Part shown: positions 19,101 through 25,760 of the stretch, in pieces
Numbering within the stretch: the first letter of the stretch is position 1
Layout of the letters: every line of letters starts with the position of its first letter
Assembly: GCA_030427705.1 (NCBI GenBank)
Contig: JAUIBR010000003.1
Span: 186,001-250,000 of the forward strand
Origin: a bacterium
GTDB lineage: Bacteria; Myxococcota_A; Bradymonadia; Bradymonadales; Bradymonadaceae
Direction: 5' to 3'
DNA length: 64,000 nt
The notes under the pieces: model-generated
The model's database searches: none
Seen by the model: only the letters and a program-made list of their open reading frames with translations
Told to the model about the DNA's origin: nothing
Position numbers and translations under genes: made by a program

Positions 19101-19622
19101 TTGATTCTATATCTGCAGTTCAGGCGCACGGCGGTCACAGGCGTCATCTTCAGTGGTGTCGCGGTCGCGATTTCCGGCGGGTTCATGATGTTGTGGCTCT
19201 ACGGCCAACCCTGGTTCATGGACTTCAGCCTGTTTGGCGTTCACATGCGCGAGCTGTTCAATATCGCGCCCACAAACATGTCCGTCGCAGTCTGGGTGGG
19301 TTTCATCGCGCTGGTGGGCATCGCAACGGACGATGGCGTGGTCATGGCGACGTACCTCAAGCAGACCTTCGACAAACGCCAGCCAGAATCCGAAGCCGAG
19401 ACCCACGCGGCCATCCTGCATGCCGCCGGCCGCCGCATCCGACCGTGTCTGATGACAACGGCCACGACGCTATTGGCGCTACTCCCGGTCATCACGAGCA
19501 CCGGGCGCGGCTCCGACATCATGATCCCAATGGCGATTCCGATCGTGGGCGGGATGGCTGTCGAACTTGTTACGCTGTTTGTTGTGCCACTGCTCTGGTC
19601 GACCGCCTCTCCTCGCCCATGA
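16104..19622 (+). CDS. cusA: CusA/CzcA-type heavy-metal RND efflux pump
   Basis: ATG 16104 overlaps the cusB stop and gives 1172 residues. The start MSWEKLIRFFVENKLVVWVL, then DAIPDIGENQQIVFT and RYALQSVSGVSEVASVGGFS, are highly typical of CusA. Two of the three Met positions lining the copper path of E. coli CusA seem kept (PVSMFETV near 718, RIVMLQSGM near 779), but the third (YGMTV in CusA) is YGLTV near 847. The protein is about 120 residues longer than E. coli CusA, partly through an extra hydrophobic region of two or more helices around residues 540-610 (AWIPALVVALIATWMLGSDW to LVTAFLFGGLLGIYAVF). Copper/silver export by proton antiport is the best call; cobalt/zinc/cadmium cannot be excluded. 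Confidence 0.92.
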   Translation: MSWEKLIRFFVENKLVVWVLLALLLVTGLSAEPFELGIDVERDPVPVDAIPDIGENQQIVFTKWDGRSPRDIEDQVTYPLTTALLGIPGVKTVRSFSMFGFSSIYVIFEDDVEFYWSRSRILEKLNSLPAGLLPDAVQPALGPDATALGQIFWYSLEGKDKDGNTVGGWDLHELRNIQDWTVRYALQSVSGVSEVASVGGFSQEYQIDLDPDALRAHNVTLAQVLSAVRQSNLDVGARTMEINQIEYIIRGVGFLEDVKDLEDTVVAAREFTPIRIADVARVTLGPANRRGAIDLGGAEIVGGIVTARYGSNPQATIDNVKAKIEEISPGLPKRVLEDGTVSQVTVVPFYDRSSLIQETLGTLSEALWLQILVTIIVVLLMLRHLRSSALITGLLPLAVLGSFVAMREFGIDANIMSLAGIAIAIGTMVDMGIVVSENIVQKLGEADDDPLSRREAVIAGASEVAPAVFTSTMTTVVSFLPVFGLTASEGKLFTPLAYTKTFALLASLLLATILLPVLASLHLPQSWTSRLPKIPELKSKAWIPALVVALIATWMLGSDWQLLVGSSNLVNFLVTAFLFGGLLGIYAVFQHYYLRMLSWVLQNRVLFAVLPLSLVLVGTTAWLGFDRVFSWLPQSVRMQPAVVDVAHSFPGFGREFMPAFDEGQFLYMPTTMPHASFGEALDQLQEMDKAIQAIPEVKEAVGKLGRADTALDPAPVSMFETVITYIPEYRTEPDGTRVRQWRDHIRTPDDIWNEVVAAAQRPGLTSAPKLMPINTRIVMLQSGMRAPLGIKVRGPDLESIEATSLAIEELIKQVSAIRSETVFAERIVGKPYLEIEIDREAIGRYGLTVAQVQQVLQYAVGGQALTRTVEGRERHPVRVRYMREERDTVEALRRVPVPTPGGEQIPLEQLARIEYVRGPQVIKSEDTFMTGYVIFDRASGIAEIEAVEITKDFLDAKVASGELVLPDGVSYTFAGTYQNQIRSEKRLSVLVPLALALILLILYLQFRRTAVTGVIFSGVAVAISGGFMMLWLYGQPWFMDFSLFGVHMRELFNIAPTNMSVAVWVGFIALVGIATDDGVVMATYLKQTFDKRQPESEAETHAAILHAAGRRIRPCLMTTATTLLALLPVITSTGRGSDIMIPMAIPIVGGMAVELVTLFVVPLLWSTASPRP

Positions 19623-19706
19623 TTTTCTTCGGCTTCGCCGAGTTATCTTCGGCTTCGCCGAGTTTTCTTCGCTTCGCGAGTTTTCTTCGCTTCGCGAGTT
19701 TTCTTT
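19623..19706. repeat. mini-hairpin repeat array, spacer AGTTTTCTT
   Basis: Four perfect hairpins with TTC loops follow the cusA stop: TCGGC-TTC-GCCGA twice, then TCGC-TTC-GCGA twice, separated by GTTATCT or GTTTTCT. The stems change length but remain paired. The rest of the gap to 19946 holds a purine-rich stretch, a pyrimidine-rich stretch and a double GTTATCGA; no gene seen there. Confidence 0.75.
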
Positions 19707-19946
19707 GGTGCTCGGCTTCCAGCTACTCAGCTTTCAGTTGTCATCAAGGAGTCATTTTTCGGGGGAGTTGGGGAGAATTTGAGTGGGAGAGATTTGATAA
19801 CTTTGGTTGTTTGCCAGACTTAGATTCAGAACTCTCCCGCTCTTCCCCTCCCTGGCTCCCCTGGAATTACCTCCCGTTATCGAGTTATCGAGCTTTAGAT
19901 GGACAGCGCTACAAACTTTGTCGATCTTTAACGCGGAGGTGGTCAG

Positions 19947-20099
19947 ATGCACATATCACTTACGGAAGAGCTGGAACGACGGGTGCGGGCGAAGGTTGAT
20001 AGCGGCATGTATAACAACGCCAGCGAGGTCATCCTCGAGGCTTTGCGATTCATGGAAACCCACGAGGAATGGGGGGTAGCGGCATCTACAGAATGGTGA
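19947..20099 (+). CDS. short ParD-like antitoxin, orphan
   Basis: A GGAGGT ribosome site (19935-19940) precedes an ATG giving 50 residues: MHISLTEELERRVRAKVDSG, then MYNNASEVILEALRFMETHE. This is the ribbon-helix-helix N-terminal half of ParD/CC2985-type antitoxins, usually 75-95 residues long. The C-terminal part that wraps around the toxin is almost absent, ending EWGVAASTEW, and no ParE gene follows; a repeat element starts 13 bases downstream. It may be a remnant of a toxin-antitoxin locus cut by the repeat, or a stand-alone regulator. Confidence 0.75.
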   Translation: MHISLTEELERRVRAKVDSGMYNNASEVILEALRFMETHEEWGVAASTEW

Positions 20100-20111
20100 A
20101 ACCACTTTAGG

Positions 20112-20320
20112 TTATCTTTCGCTTTGCGAGTTGTCTTTCGCTTCGCGAGTTGTCTTTTGCATTCGGCAAGTTGGCTTGTGCTTCGCACAGTTCGGCTTCA
20201 CCAACAATTCGCCAATCTACCAGTGAATCGAAACTCGGCGAAGCCGAAGCGAACTTGCGCAACGCGCGAAAGAAAACTGGCCGTCAGGCCAAAGAAAACT
20301 GGCCGAAGGCCAAGAAAACT
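20112..20320. repeat. left copy of ~210-bp composite hairpin element
   Basis: Contains TTC-loop hairpins with spacer AGTTGTCTT on the left (TCGC-TTC-GCGA, TGTGC-TTC-GCACA). A middle part follows (CAGTTCGGCTTCACCAAC, then CCAATCTACCAGTGAATCG). On the right are GGCC-GTCA-GGCC and GGCC-GAA-GGCC with the reverse-complement spacer AAAGAAAACT. It is a near copy of 20661-20890 in the same orientation. Confidence 0.8.
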
Positions 20321-20657
20321 ACCTCGCAAACCACACCTTCTGAATCAGCCCATCTTCACCAACCTGATAGACCGCCATCACGATGATGGGCTCTCCGCGT
20401 CCGGTCACGTATTCGTGGTCGAAGACCATGTCGTTGAGCACCGTTCGTGAGGTCACATGCGCATGGACATCAGGATAGGCCTCAAACATCTCGCCATATC
20501 CCTTTCGCATCGCTTCGCGACCTTCCGAAAGCAGCTCGTTGGTCTTGAGATTTCGGACCTCAACGTCTTGGGCGTAACACGCCACGAAGGCGTTGATGTC
20601 ATGCGCGTTGTAGGCGTCGAGTTGGGATTGGGCTGCGGTTCTTGCTGTTTCACTCAT
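20319..20657 (-). CDS. NTF2/SnoaL-like protein
   Basis: ATG 20657 gives 112 residues: AQSQLDAYNAHDINAFVACY, ELLSEGREAMRKGYGEMFEA and a final QKVWFAR are the conserved pattern of SnoaL-like polyketide-cyclase/steroid-isomerase folds. Members bind small hydrophobic ligands; substrate unknown. The gene lies exactly between two direct copies of a ~210-230 bp repeat element and its stop codon touches the left copy. Confidence 0.82.
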   Translation of the reverse strand: MSETARTAAQSQLDAYNAHDINAFVACYAQDVEVRNLKTNELLSEGREAMRKGYGEMFEAYPDVHAHVTSRTVLNDMVFDHEYVTGRGEPIIVMAVYQVGEDGLIQKVWFAR

Positions 20658-20660
20658 GGG

Positions 20661-20890
20661 GTCTTCTTTCGCCTTCGGCGAGTTGTCTTTCGCTTCGCGA
20701 GTTGTCTTTTGCCTTCGGCAAGTTGACTTGTGCTTCGCACAGTTCGGCTTCACCAACAAGTTGCCAATCCACTGGTGAAATGAAACTCGGCGAAGCTGAA
20801 GCGAACTTGCGCGAAGCGCAAAAGAGAACTGGCCGATAGGCCAAAGAAAACTTGGCCGCAGGCCAAAGAAGACTGGCCGCAGGCCAAGAA
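20661..20890. repeat. right copy of ~210-230-bp composite hairpin element
   Basis: Same order as the left copy with substitutions: TCGCC-TTC-GGCGA, TCGC-TTC-GCGA, TTGCC-TTC-GGCAA and TGTGC-TTC-GCACA on the left. The middle has TTCACCA paired with TGGTGAA. On the right are TTGCGC-GAA-GCGCAA, TGGCC-GCA-GGCCA twice and GGCC-GATA-GGCC. Several stem bases differ from the left copy in paired fashion. It ends 20 bases before the recQ start. Confidence 0.8.
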
Positions 20891-20910
20891 CCGCTGTTAG
20901 TGTCCTCGCC

Positions 20911-22704
20911 ATGAACGACCCGCTCAAAATTCTCCAGAGAACATTCGGCTACGACTCCTTCCGTCCAACCCAGAAGGACGTGATCGACAGTATCCTTGAG
21001 GGGAATGATACGTTGGCAATCATGCCAACTGGTGGCGGTAAATCGCTCTGCTATCAACTGCCGGCGCTGATGTTCGACGGCCTGACCATCGTCGTTTCGC
21101 CGCTGATTTCACTCATGCAGGACCAGGTTCGGCAGCTGAAAGCTGCGGGCGTGAACGCCGTGGTCATGAACAGCACGCTGACCCCCCAGGAGTACGAAGA
21201 GAACCGCTATCAGGTGCTCAGCGGCGATGCGAAACTGGTGTATCTGGCGCCAGAGACGCTATTGCAACCGCGTACATTAGAGCTGCTCGCGCTCACGGAC
21301 GTCAGCTGCCTGACCATCGACGAGGCCCACTGTATCTCGCAATGGGGCCACGACTTCCGACCCGAATACCGCCAGCTCGCCGATGTGCGCGGCCGATTTC
21401 CAAACGCTGTTTGTGTTGCGCTCACCGCGACCGCTACGCCGCGTGTGCGCGAGGACATCGCGCAGTCCTTGGACATGGCGCAGAACGCGCAGTTTGTAGC
21501 CAGCTTCGACCGGCCGAATTTGTTCTTGAAGGCACAGCCCAAAGACACGGCGTTCAATCAACTTTTGGCGTTCATCAATCAGGTCGAGGGCGACTCCGGC
21601 ATCGTCTATTGTTCGACCCGAAAGACGACCGAAAGCGTGGCGCAGAAGCTCGAAAAACGCGGGTTTCGCGTGCGTGCGTACCACGCCGGGCTTTCGACAG
21701 ACCAACGCCAGAAGAACCAGGACATGTTCATTCGGGACGACCTCGACATCATCGTCGCGACGGTTGCGTTTGGAATGGGCATCGACAAACCCGATGTACG
21801 TTGGGTCGTGCGCTATGACATGCCGCAGAGCATCGAGTCGTTCTACCAGGAGGTCGGCCGCGCAGGTCGCGATGGACTGCCTGCAGAATGCCTCCTGCTC
21901 TATGGTGGCCAAGACCTGAGCACCATCGAATTCCATATCTCGCAGAAAAGCCAGAGCGAGCAGCGTGTGGCACGGCAACAGCTAAACCACATGCGCGCAT
22001 TTGCGGAAACGCACGGCTGCCGCCGCCGTCCCCTGCTCGCCTATTTTGGCGAGGAGACTGCGGAAGAGGGTTGTGGGCATTGCGACAACTGCCTGGACCC
22101 GCCCGAAGTCGTCGACCTGACCGAACAAGCGCAAAAGCTTTTGTCGTGCATCTATCGCACCGGCCAGCGCTTCGGGTTGAATCACGTCATCGACGTGCTG
22201 CGCGGCTCAACGGCAGAGCGCATCGTGCGCAATGGTCACGATAAGGTATCGACCCATGGAATCGGCAAAGATTGGGACGCCCAGCTCTGGCGGGCGTTGG
22301 GCCGGCAGCTCCTACAGGCCGGGCTGGTCAAACAAGACGGACAGTATGGCGGCTATTCGCTGACCGCCGATGCAGGCGCGGTATTGAAGGGCGAGAAGAC
22401 CTTTGAAGGCCGCATGCCGAAGCCAAAACAATCCAAATCAAAACGTCGCCGTCAGAAGCAAGTCGCTGACCTATCTCCTCAAGAAGCCGAACTGTTTGAG
22501 CTATTGCGCGCCAAACGCAAAGAGCTTGCGGACGACAAGGGCGTCCCGCCCTACGTGGTGTTCTCGGACCGAACCTTGCGCGAAATCTGCCAACAACTTC
22601 CCCAGGACCTATCGGCGTTTTCGCAGATTCACGGTGTCGGTGCGAAGAAGCTCTCCACATACGGCGAGCTCTTCATCGACGTGGTGCAGAGCCACCGCGC
22701 GTAG
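20911..22704 (+). CDS. recQ: ATP-dependent DNA helicase RecQ
   Basis: A 597-residue superfamily 2 helicase. Motif I is MPTGGGKSLCYQLPA, motif II IDEAHC followed by ISQWGHDFRPEY (the aromatic-rich loop), motif III LTATAT, motif V VATVAFGMGIDKPDVR and motif VI QEVGRAGRDG. Zinc-site cysteines follow (CGHCDNC with an upstream Cys), then a winged helix RQC part and a C-terminal HRDC domain (FELLRAKRKELADDKGVPPY). It unwinds DNA 3' to 5' in recombination repair. The length is normal. Confidence 0.96.
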   Translation: MNDPLKILQRTFGYDSFRPTQKDVIDSILEGNDTLAIMPTGGGKSLCYQLPALMFDGLTIVVSPLISLMQDQVRQLKAAGVNAVVMNSTLTPQEYEENRYQVLSGDAKLVYLAPETLLQPRTLELLALTDVSCLTIDEAHCISQWGHDFRPEYRQLADVRGRFPNAVCVALTATATPRVREDIAQSLDMAQNAQFVASFDRPNLFLKAQPKDTAFNQLLAFINQVEGDSGIVYCSTRKTTESVAQKLEKRGFRVRAYHAGLSTDQRQKNQDMFIRDDLDIIVATVAFGMGIDKPDVRWVVRYDMPQSIESFYQEVGRAGRDGLPAECLLLYGGQDLSTIEFHISQKSQSEQRVARQQLNHMRAFAETHGCRRRPLLAYFGEETAEEGCGHCDNCLDPPEVVDLTEQAQKLLSCIYRTGQRFGLNHVIDVLRGSTAERIVRNGHDKVSTHGIGKDWDAQLWRALGRQLLQAGLVKQDGQYGGYSLTADAGAVLKGEKTFEGRMPKPKQSKSKRRRQKQVADLSPQEAELFELLRAKRKELADDKGVPPYVVFSDRTLREICQQLPQDLSAFSQIHGVGAKKLSTYGELFIDVVQSHRA

Positions 22705-22810
22705 TGGCGTTAACATCCAGTTAATGACCTGATAAAAACATATCAATGGAGTTTACGAACTCACATTCCTATGACTACGCACCTAAATGGATGAATGATT
22801 TGGATGCGAT

Positions 22811-23950
22811 ATGTCAGTACGAGTAATTTTGGTTCTAGTTGTCGCTGTCTTCCTGGCAGCATTTGACTACGTAAACTGCAGCATTTGTGGGGCACCTCAC
22901 GACGAGGAGACGCACTCGCAGAGCGCTCCCCCAGCTTTCCAACCAGCGGGCGATGTCATGCTGGCCGATGAAATCCTCTTGGAATTCATCGACAAGCGCC
23001 ACCAACCCGGTTTTGTGTTGGTGAATGAAGACCCATATCCGTCAACCGTCTCGGATAAGGCGCTCAACATCTACGTCAGCGAGTTCGCGCTTCCAGAGTA
23101 TCTGGCGACCGACCCCGATTCGGACATGTCGGACGGCATGATTCCACGGGGTTCATTTGTGATTCGAGAGATCGTCGATGGCGAAGGCAACGTCGAGAAG
23201 ATCACGTCGCTCTTCCGGGGCCCAGAAGGATACAACCCCACGAGTGGTGATTTCTGGTTCTCCGTCACGGATGCGGATGGTGAGCCGTTGTTTGGCGAAG
23301 ACGGCAAGCCGATGGTTGGCGCAATCGCCAGCTGTTCGGGATGCCACGCAGGCCGCGCCGAGTCGGATTACCTGTTCGGCGTGCCGAAAGATGTCCGCTA
23401 TGACGACTACAATGCCTTCGATCGCACACCGATCGAGCAACCTGTTCAGGAACCTATCGAACCCGTCGCTGCGCGCGGTTCTGACATCGTCGAATTGACC
23501 GATTGGATGATCGCAAACGTGCAGCCTGAAATCACTCGTGAGCAGCGGCTCGACCTCTCTAAGATCGGCGTGAAGGCCGGCACGGTCATCGTGATTGGAC
23601 GCGATGCCACACAGGAAGAGTTCGAAGCACACTGGGGCGAACTTTCACCTTACGTGCTCTACATCAATGAAGGCGGCGCCGGCAGCTTTGGCGCGCCAAT
23701 CATCAATGGCGGCGAATCGTGGGTACTTCGCAACGCAGCGGGCGAAGAGGTCGATGGTCCCACGCCTCCGGGCAAAGAAGGCCTCACCTACCAACGTGTG
23801 AACTCCGAGCTCTACGGTTGGCGGGAAATGACCCCTGACCTCGCCACCCCAGGTGTCGCGGACCCTGGCTTGATGCCGGGCGTCTACATCAGCGAGTGGT
23901 CGGATGCCGAATCTTACCAATTCGAGTTCATCGAGATCGTCGTGCAATAG
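22811..23950 (+). CDS. exported CxxCH protein with cytochrome P460-like and lamin-tail-like parts
   Basis: The 379-residue protein has an N-terminal hydrophobic segment ending in VNCSICG, so lipidation or a disulfide is possible. Residues about 40-200 resemble cytochrome P460-type domains (SEFALPEYLA, RGSFVIREIVDGEGNVEKI) and contain one CSGCH heme c attachment motif (near residue 175). Residues about 220-340 look like a lamin-tail beta-sandwich (ADIVELTDWMIAN-like start, KIGVKAGTVIVIGRD, GGESWVLRNAAGEEVDG). It ends IEIVVQ. An electron-transfer or peroxidase role is plausible but not shown. Confidence 0.7.
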   Translation: MSVRVILVLVVAVFLAAFDYVNCSICGAPHDEETHSQSAPPAFQPAGDVMLADEILLEFIDKRHQPGFVLVNEDPYPSTVSDKALNIYVSEFALPEYLATDPDSDMSDGMIPRGSFVIREIVDGEGNVEKITSLFRGPEGYNPTSGDFWFSVTDADGEPLFGEDGKPMVGAIASCSGCHAGRAESDYLFGVPKDVRYDDYNAFDRTPIEQPVQEPIEPVAARGSDIVELTDWMIANVQPEITREQRLDLSKIGVKAGTVIVIGRDATQEEFEAHWGELSPYVLYINEGGAGSFGAPIINGGESWVLRNAAGEEVDGPTPPGKEGLTYQRVNSELYGWREMTPDLATPGVADPGLMPGVYISEWSDAESYQFEFIEIVVQ

Positions 23951-24014
23951 ACCCCGTTGCATCCCAAAGACGTTGATCGTAGATTCCTCGCCGGACATCT
24001 GAACGAGAGAATTT

Positions 24015-25376
24015 ATGAGCGTCATCGATTATATCGCCGAGAACGAAACTCGGTTCCTGGAAGAACTCAAAGACTACCTCCGCATCCCCAGCATCAGCAC
24101 CGATAAGGAGCATGCTGGCGAGGTCGCGCGCTGTGCGAACTGGCTTGTGGATCACCTCAAAGGCATTGGCGTTGAGCACGTTGAGCTGCATGAAACGGGT
24201 GGTCATCCAATTGTCTACGCTGAGTTCATGGAGGCAGGTCCGGACAAGCCGACCTACCTGATTTATGGCCACTATGATGTTCAGCCGCCAGACCCGCTTG
24301 AATTGTGGACTAGCCCACCGTTTGAGCCGGAGGTCCGCGATGGGAAAATCTTCGCGCGTGGCGCAACGGACGACAAAGGCCAGCTGTTTGCGCACCTGAA
24401 GGCTGTCGAGGCTCACCTGAAGATCAACGGCACGCTGCCTGTGAACGTCAAGATGTTGATCGAGGGCGAGGAAGAAGTGGGCAGTGTCCACCTCGACCCT
24501 TGGGTTGAGGCGAATCGCGAGAAACTTGCCTGCGACGCGGTCGTGATTTCGGACTCGTCGATGTACGCGAAGGGTATCCCTTCGATTATGTACTCGCTGC
24601 GCGGTCTTTCGTACTTCGAGATCGAAGTAACCGGACCTTCGCACGACCTGCACTCCGGTCTGTACGGCGGCGCCGTTCCAAACCCAATCAACGAGCTGGG
24701 TCGGATCATCGCCTCGTTCCATGACCCGGACGGACGCATCCAGATCGACGGGTTCTATGACGACGTGCGAGACCTGGAAGCCGACGAACGTCAGGCGTTT
24801 GCCGACCTTCCATTTGATGTCGAAGCATTCAAAGCAGAAGCAGGTGTGAACGACGTTCAGGGCGAAGCTGGCTTCACAACGCTTGAGCGTAAATGGGCCC
24901 GTCCAACCTTGGACTTCAACGGCATTATCGGCGGATTCACGGGCGAAGGTGCCAAGACCGTTCTGCCAAGCCTGGCGAAAGCGAAGTTCAGCTGCCGATT
25001 GGTCCCCGACCAGCAACCACACGTGATTGAAGAGCTCGTCGAAGCGCATATTCGCAAGGTCGCTTCACCAAACGTGAAGGTTGAGCTTCACTTCCACCAC
25101 GGTGGTAAGCCCGTCATCACCGAGCGCGACAACCCCGCTGTACAAGCAGCGATGCGTGCCCTCAAGAAGTCCTGGGATACCGATCCCGTCTTCATCCGTG
25201 GTGGTGGCTCCATTCCTGTCGTGGCGACATTCGCTGAGGTCCTTGAGTCGCCCACAGTGCTTCTGGGGCTCGGCCTTAATGACGACCGCCTCCACAGCCC
25301 GGACGAGAAGTTCGACCTTGAGAATTTCTACCAGGGTATCCGCACAGCGGCTTACCTGTGGGATGAGCTAGCTTGA
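24015..25376 (+). CDS. M20 family dipeptidase
   Basis: A 453-residue metallopeptidase of the CNDP/DUG1-like dipeptidase group. First metal motif LIYGHYDVQPPDP, second WTSPPFEPEVRDGKIFARGA with TDDKGQ, catalytic and ligand Glu in IEGEEEVGS, dimerisation-domain GPSHDLHSGLYGGAVPNP, and a final ligand region LNDDRLHSPDEKF. It should hydrolyse dipeptides or similar amides in the cytoplasm with two zinc ions. No signal peptide. Confidence 0.92.
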   Translation: MSVIDYIAENETRFLEELKDYLRIPSISTDKEHAGEVARCANWLVDHLKGIGVEHVELHETGGHPIVYAEFMEAGPDKPTYLIYGHYDVQPPDPLELWTSPPFEPEVRDGKIFARGATDDKGQLFAHLKAVEAHLKINGTLPVNVKMLIEGEEEVGSVHLDPWVEANREKLACDAVVISDSSMYAKGIPSIMYSLRGLSYFEIEVTGPSHDLHSGLYGGAVPNPINELGRIIASFHDPDGRIQIDGFYDDVRDLEADERQAFADLPFDVEAFKAEAGVNDVQGEAGFTTLERKWARPTLDFNGIIGGFTGEGAKTVLPSLAKAKFSCRLVPDQQPHVIEELVEAHIRKVASPNVKVELHFHHGGKPVITERDNPAVQAAMRALKKSWDTDPVFIRGGGSIPVVATFAEVLESPTVLLGLGLNDDRLHSPDEKFDLENFYQGIRTAAYLWDELA

Positions 25377-25379
25377 TAC

Positions 25380-25701
25380 GGCGGCGCTTCGCTCAGAGTT
25401 CGCGGCTTGCGCCGCTCAGAATTCGCGGCTTGCGCCGCTCAGAATTCGCGGCTTGCGCCGCTCAGAATTCGCGGCTTGCGCCGCTCAGAACTCGCTTCGC
25501 TCAGAGTTCGCGGCTTTGCCGCTCAGATCACAGCCCGAGAATTTGGGGTGAATAGACCACGCTGTTCAGTTTTGACCGGGGTCAGTTAACCCCCGAAAGA
25601 CTGAGCGCGCAGCGCGAATTCTGAGCGCGCAGCGCGAATTCTGAGCGCACAGCGCGAACTCTGAGCGGCAAAGCCGCGAATTCAGCGCGAAGCGCCAACT
25701 C
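25380..25701. repeat. two opposed mini-hairpin arrays, spacer CTCAGAATTC
   Basis: Left array (25380-25527): units of about 23 bases with GCGGC-TTGC-GCCGC or GCGGC-TTT-GCCGC hairpins and spacer CTCAGAATTC. Right array (25598-25701): GCGCGCAGCGC-like, GCGGC-AAA-GCCGC and GCGC-GAA-GCGC hairpins with spacer GAATTCTGAG, the reverse complement. The 70 bases between are unrelated and contain GGGGTCAGTTAACCCC. This fills most of the 384-base gap between genes; no gene seen. Confidence 0.75.
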
Positions 25702-25760
25702 TGGCACAGATATTGGATCGTAGGGTGATGTAGGCGCTTGTATCCAACTGTGAGGTCACC

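Noticed and set aside
25380-25701. Insertion sequence with inverted ends
   Set aside because: The two opposed arrays enclose only about 70 bases without a transposase frame.
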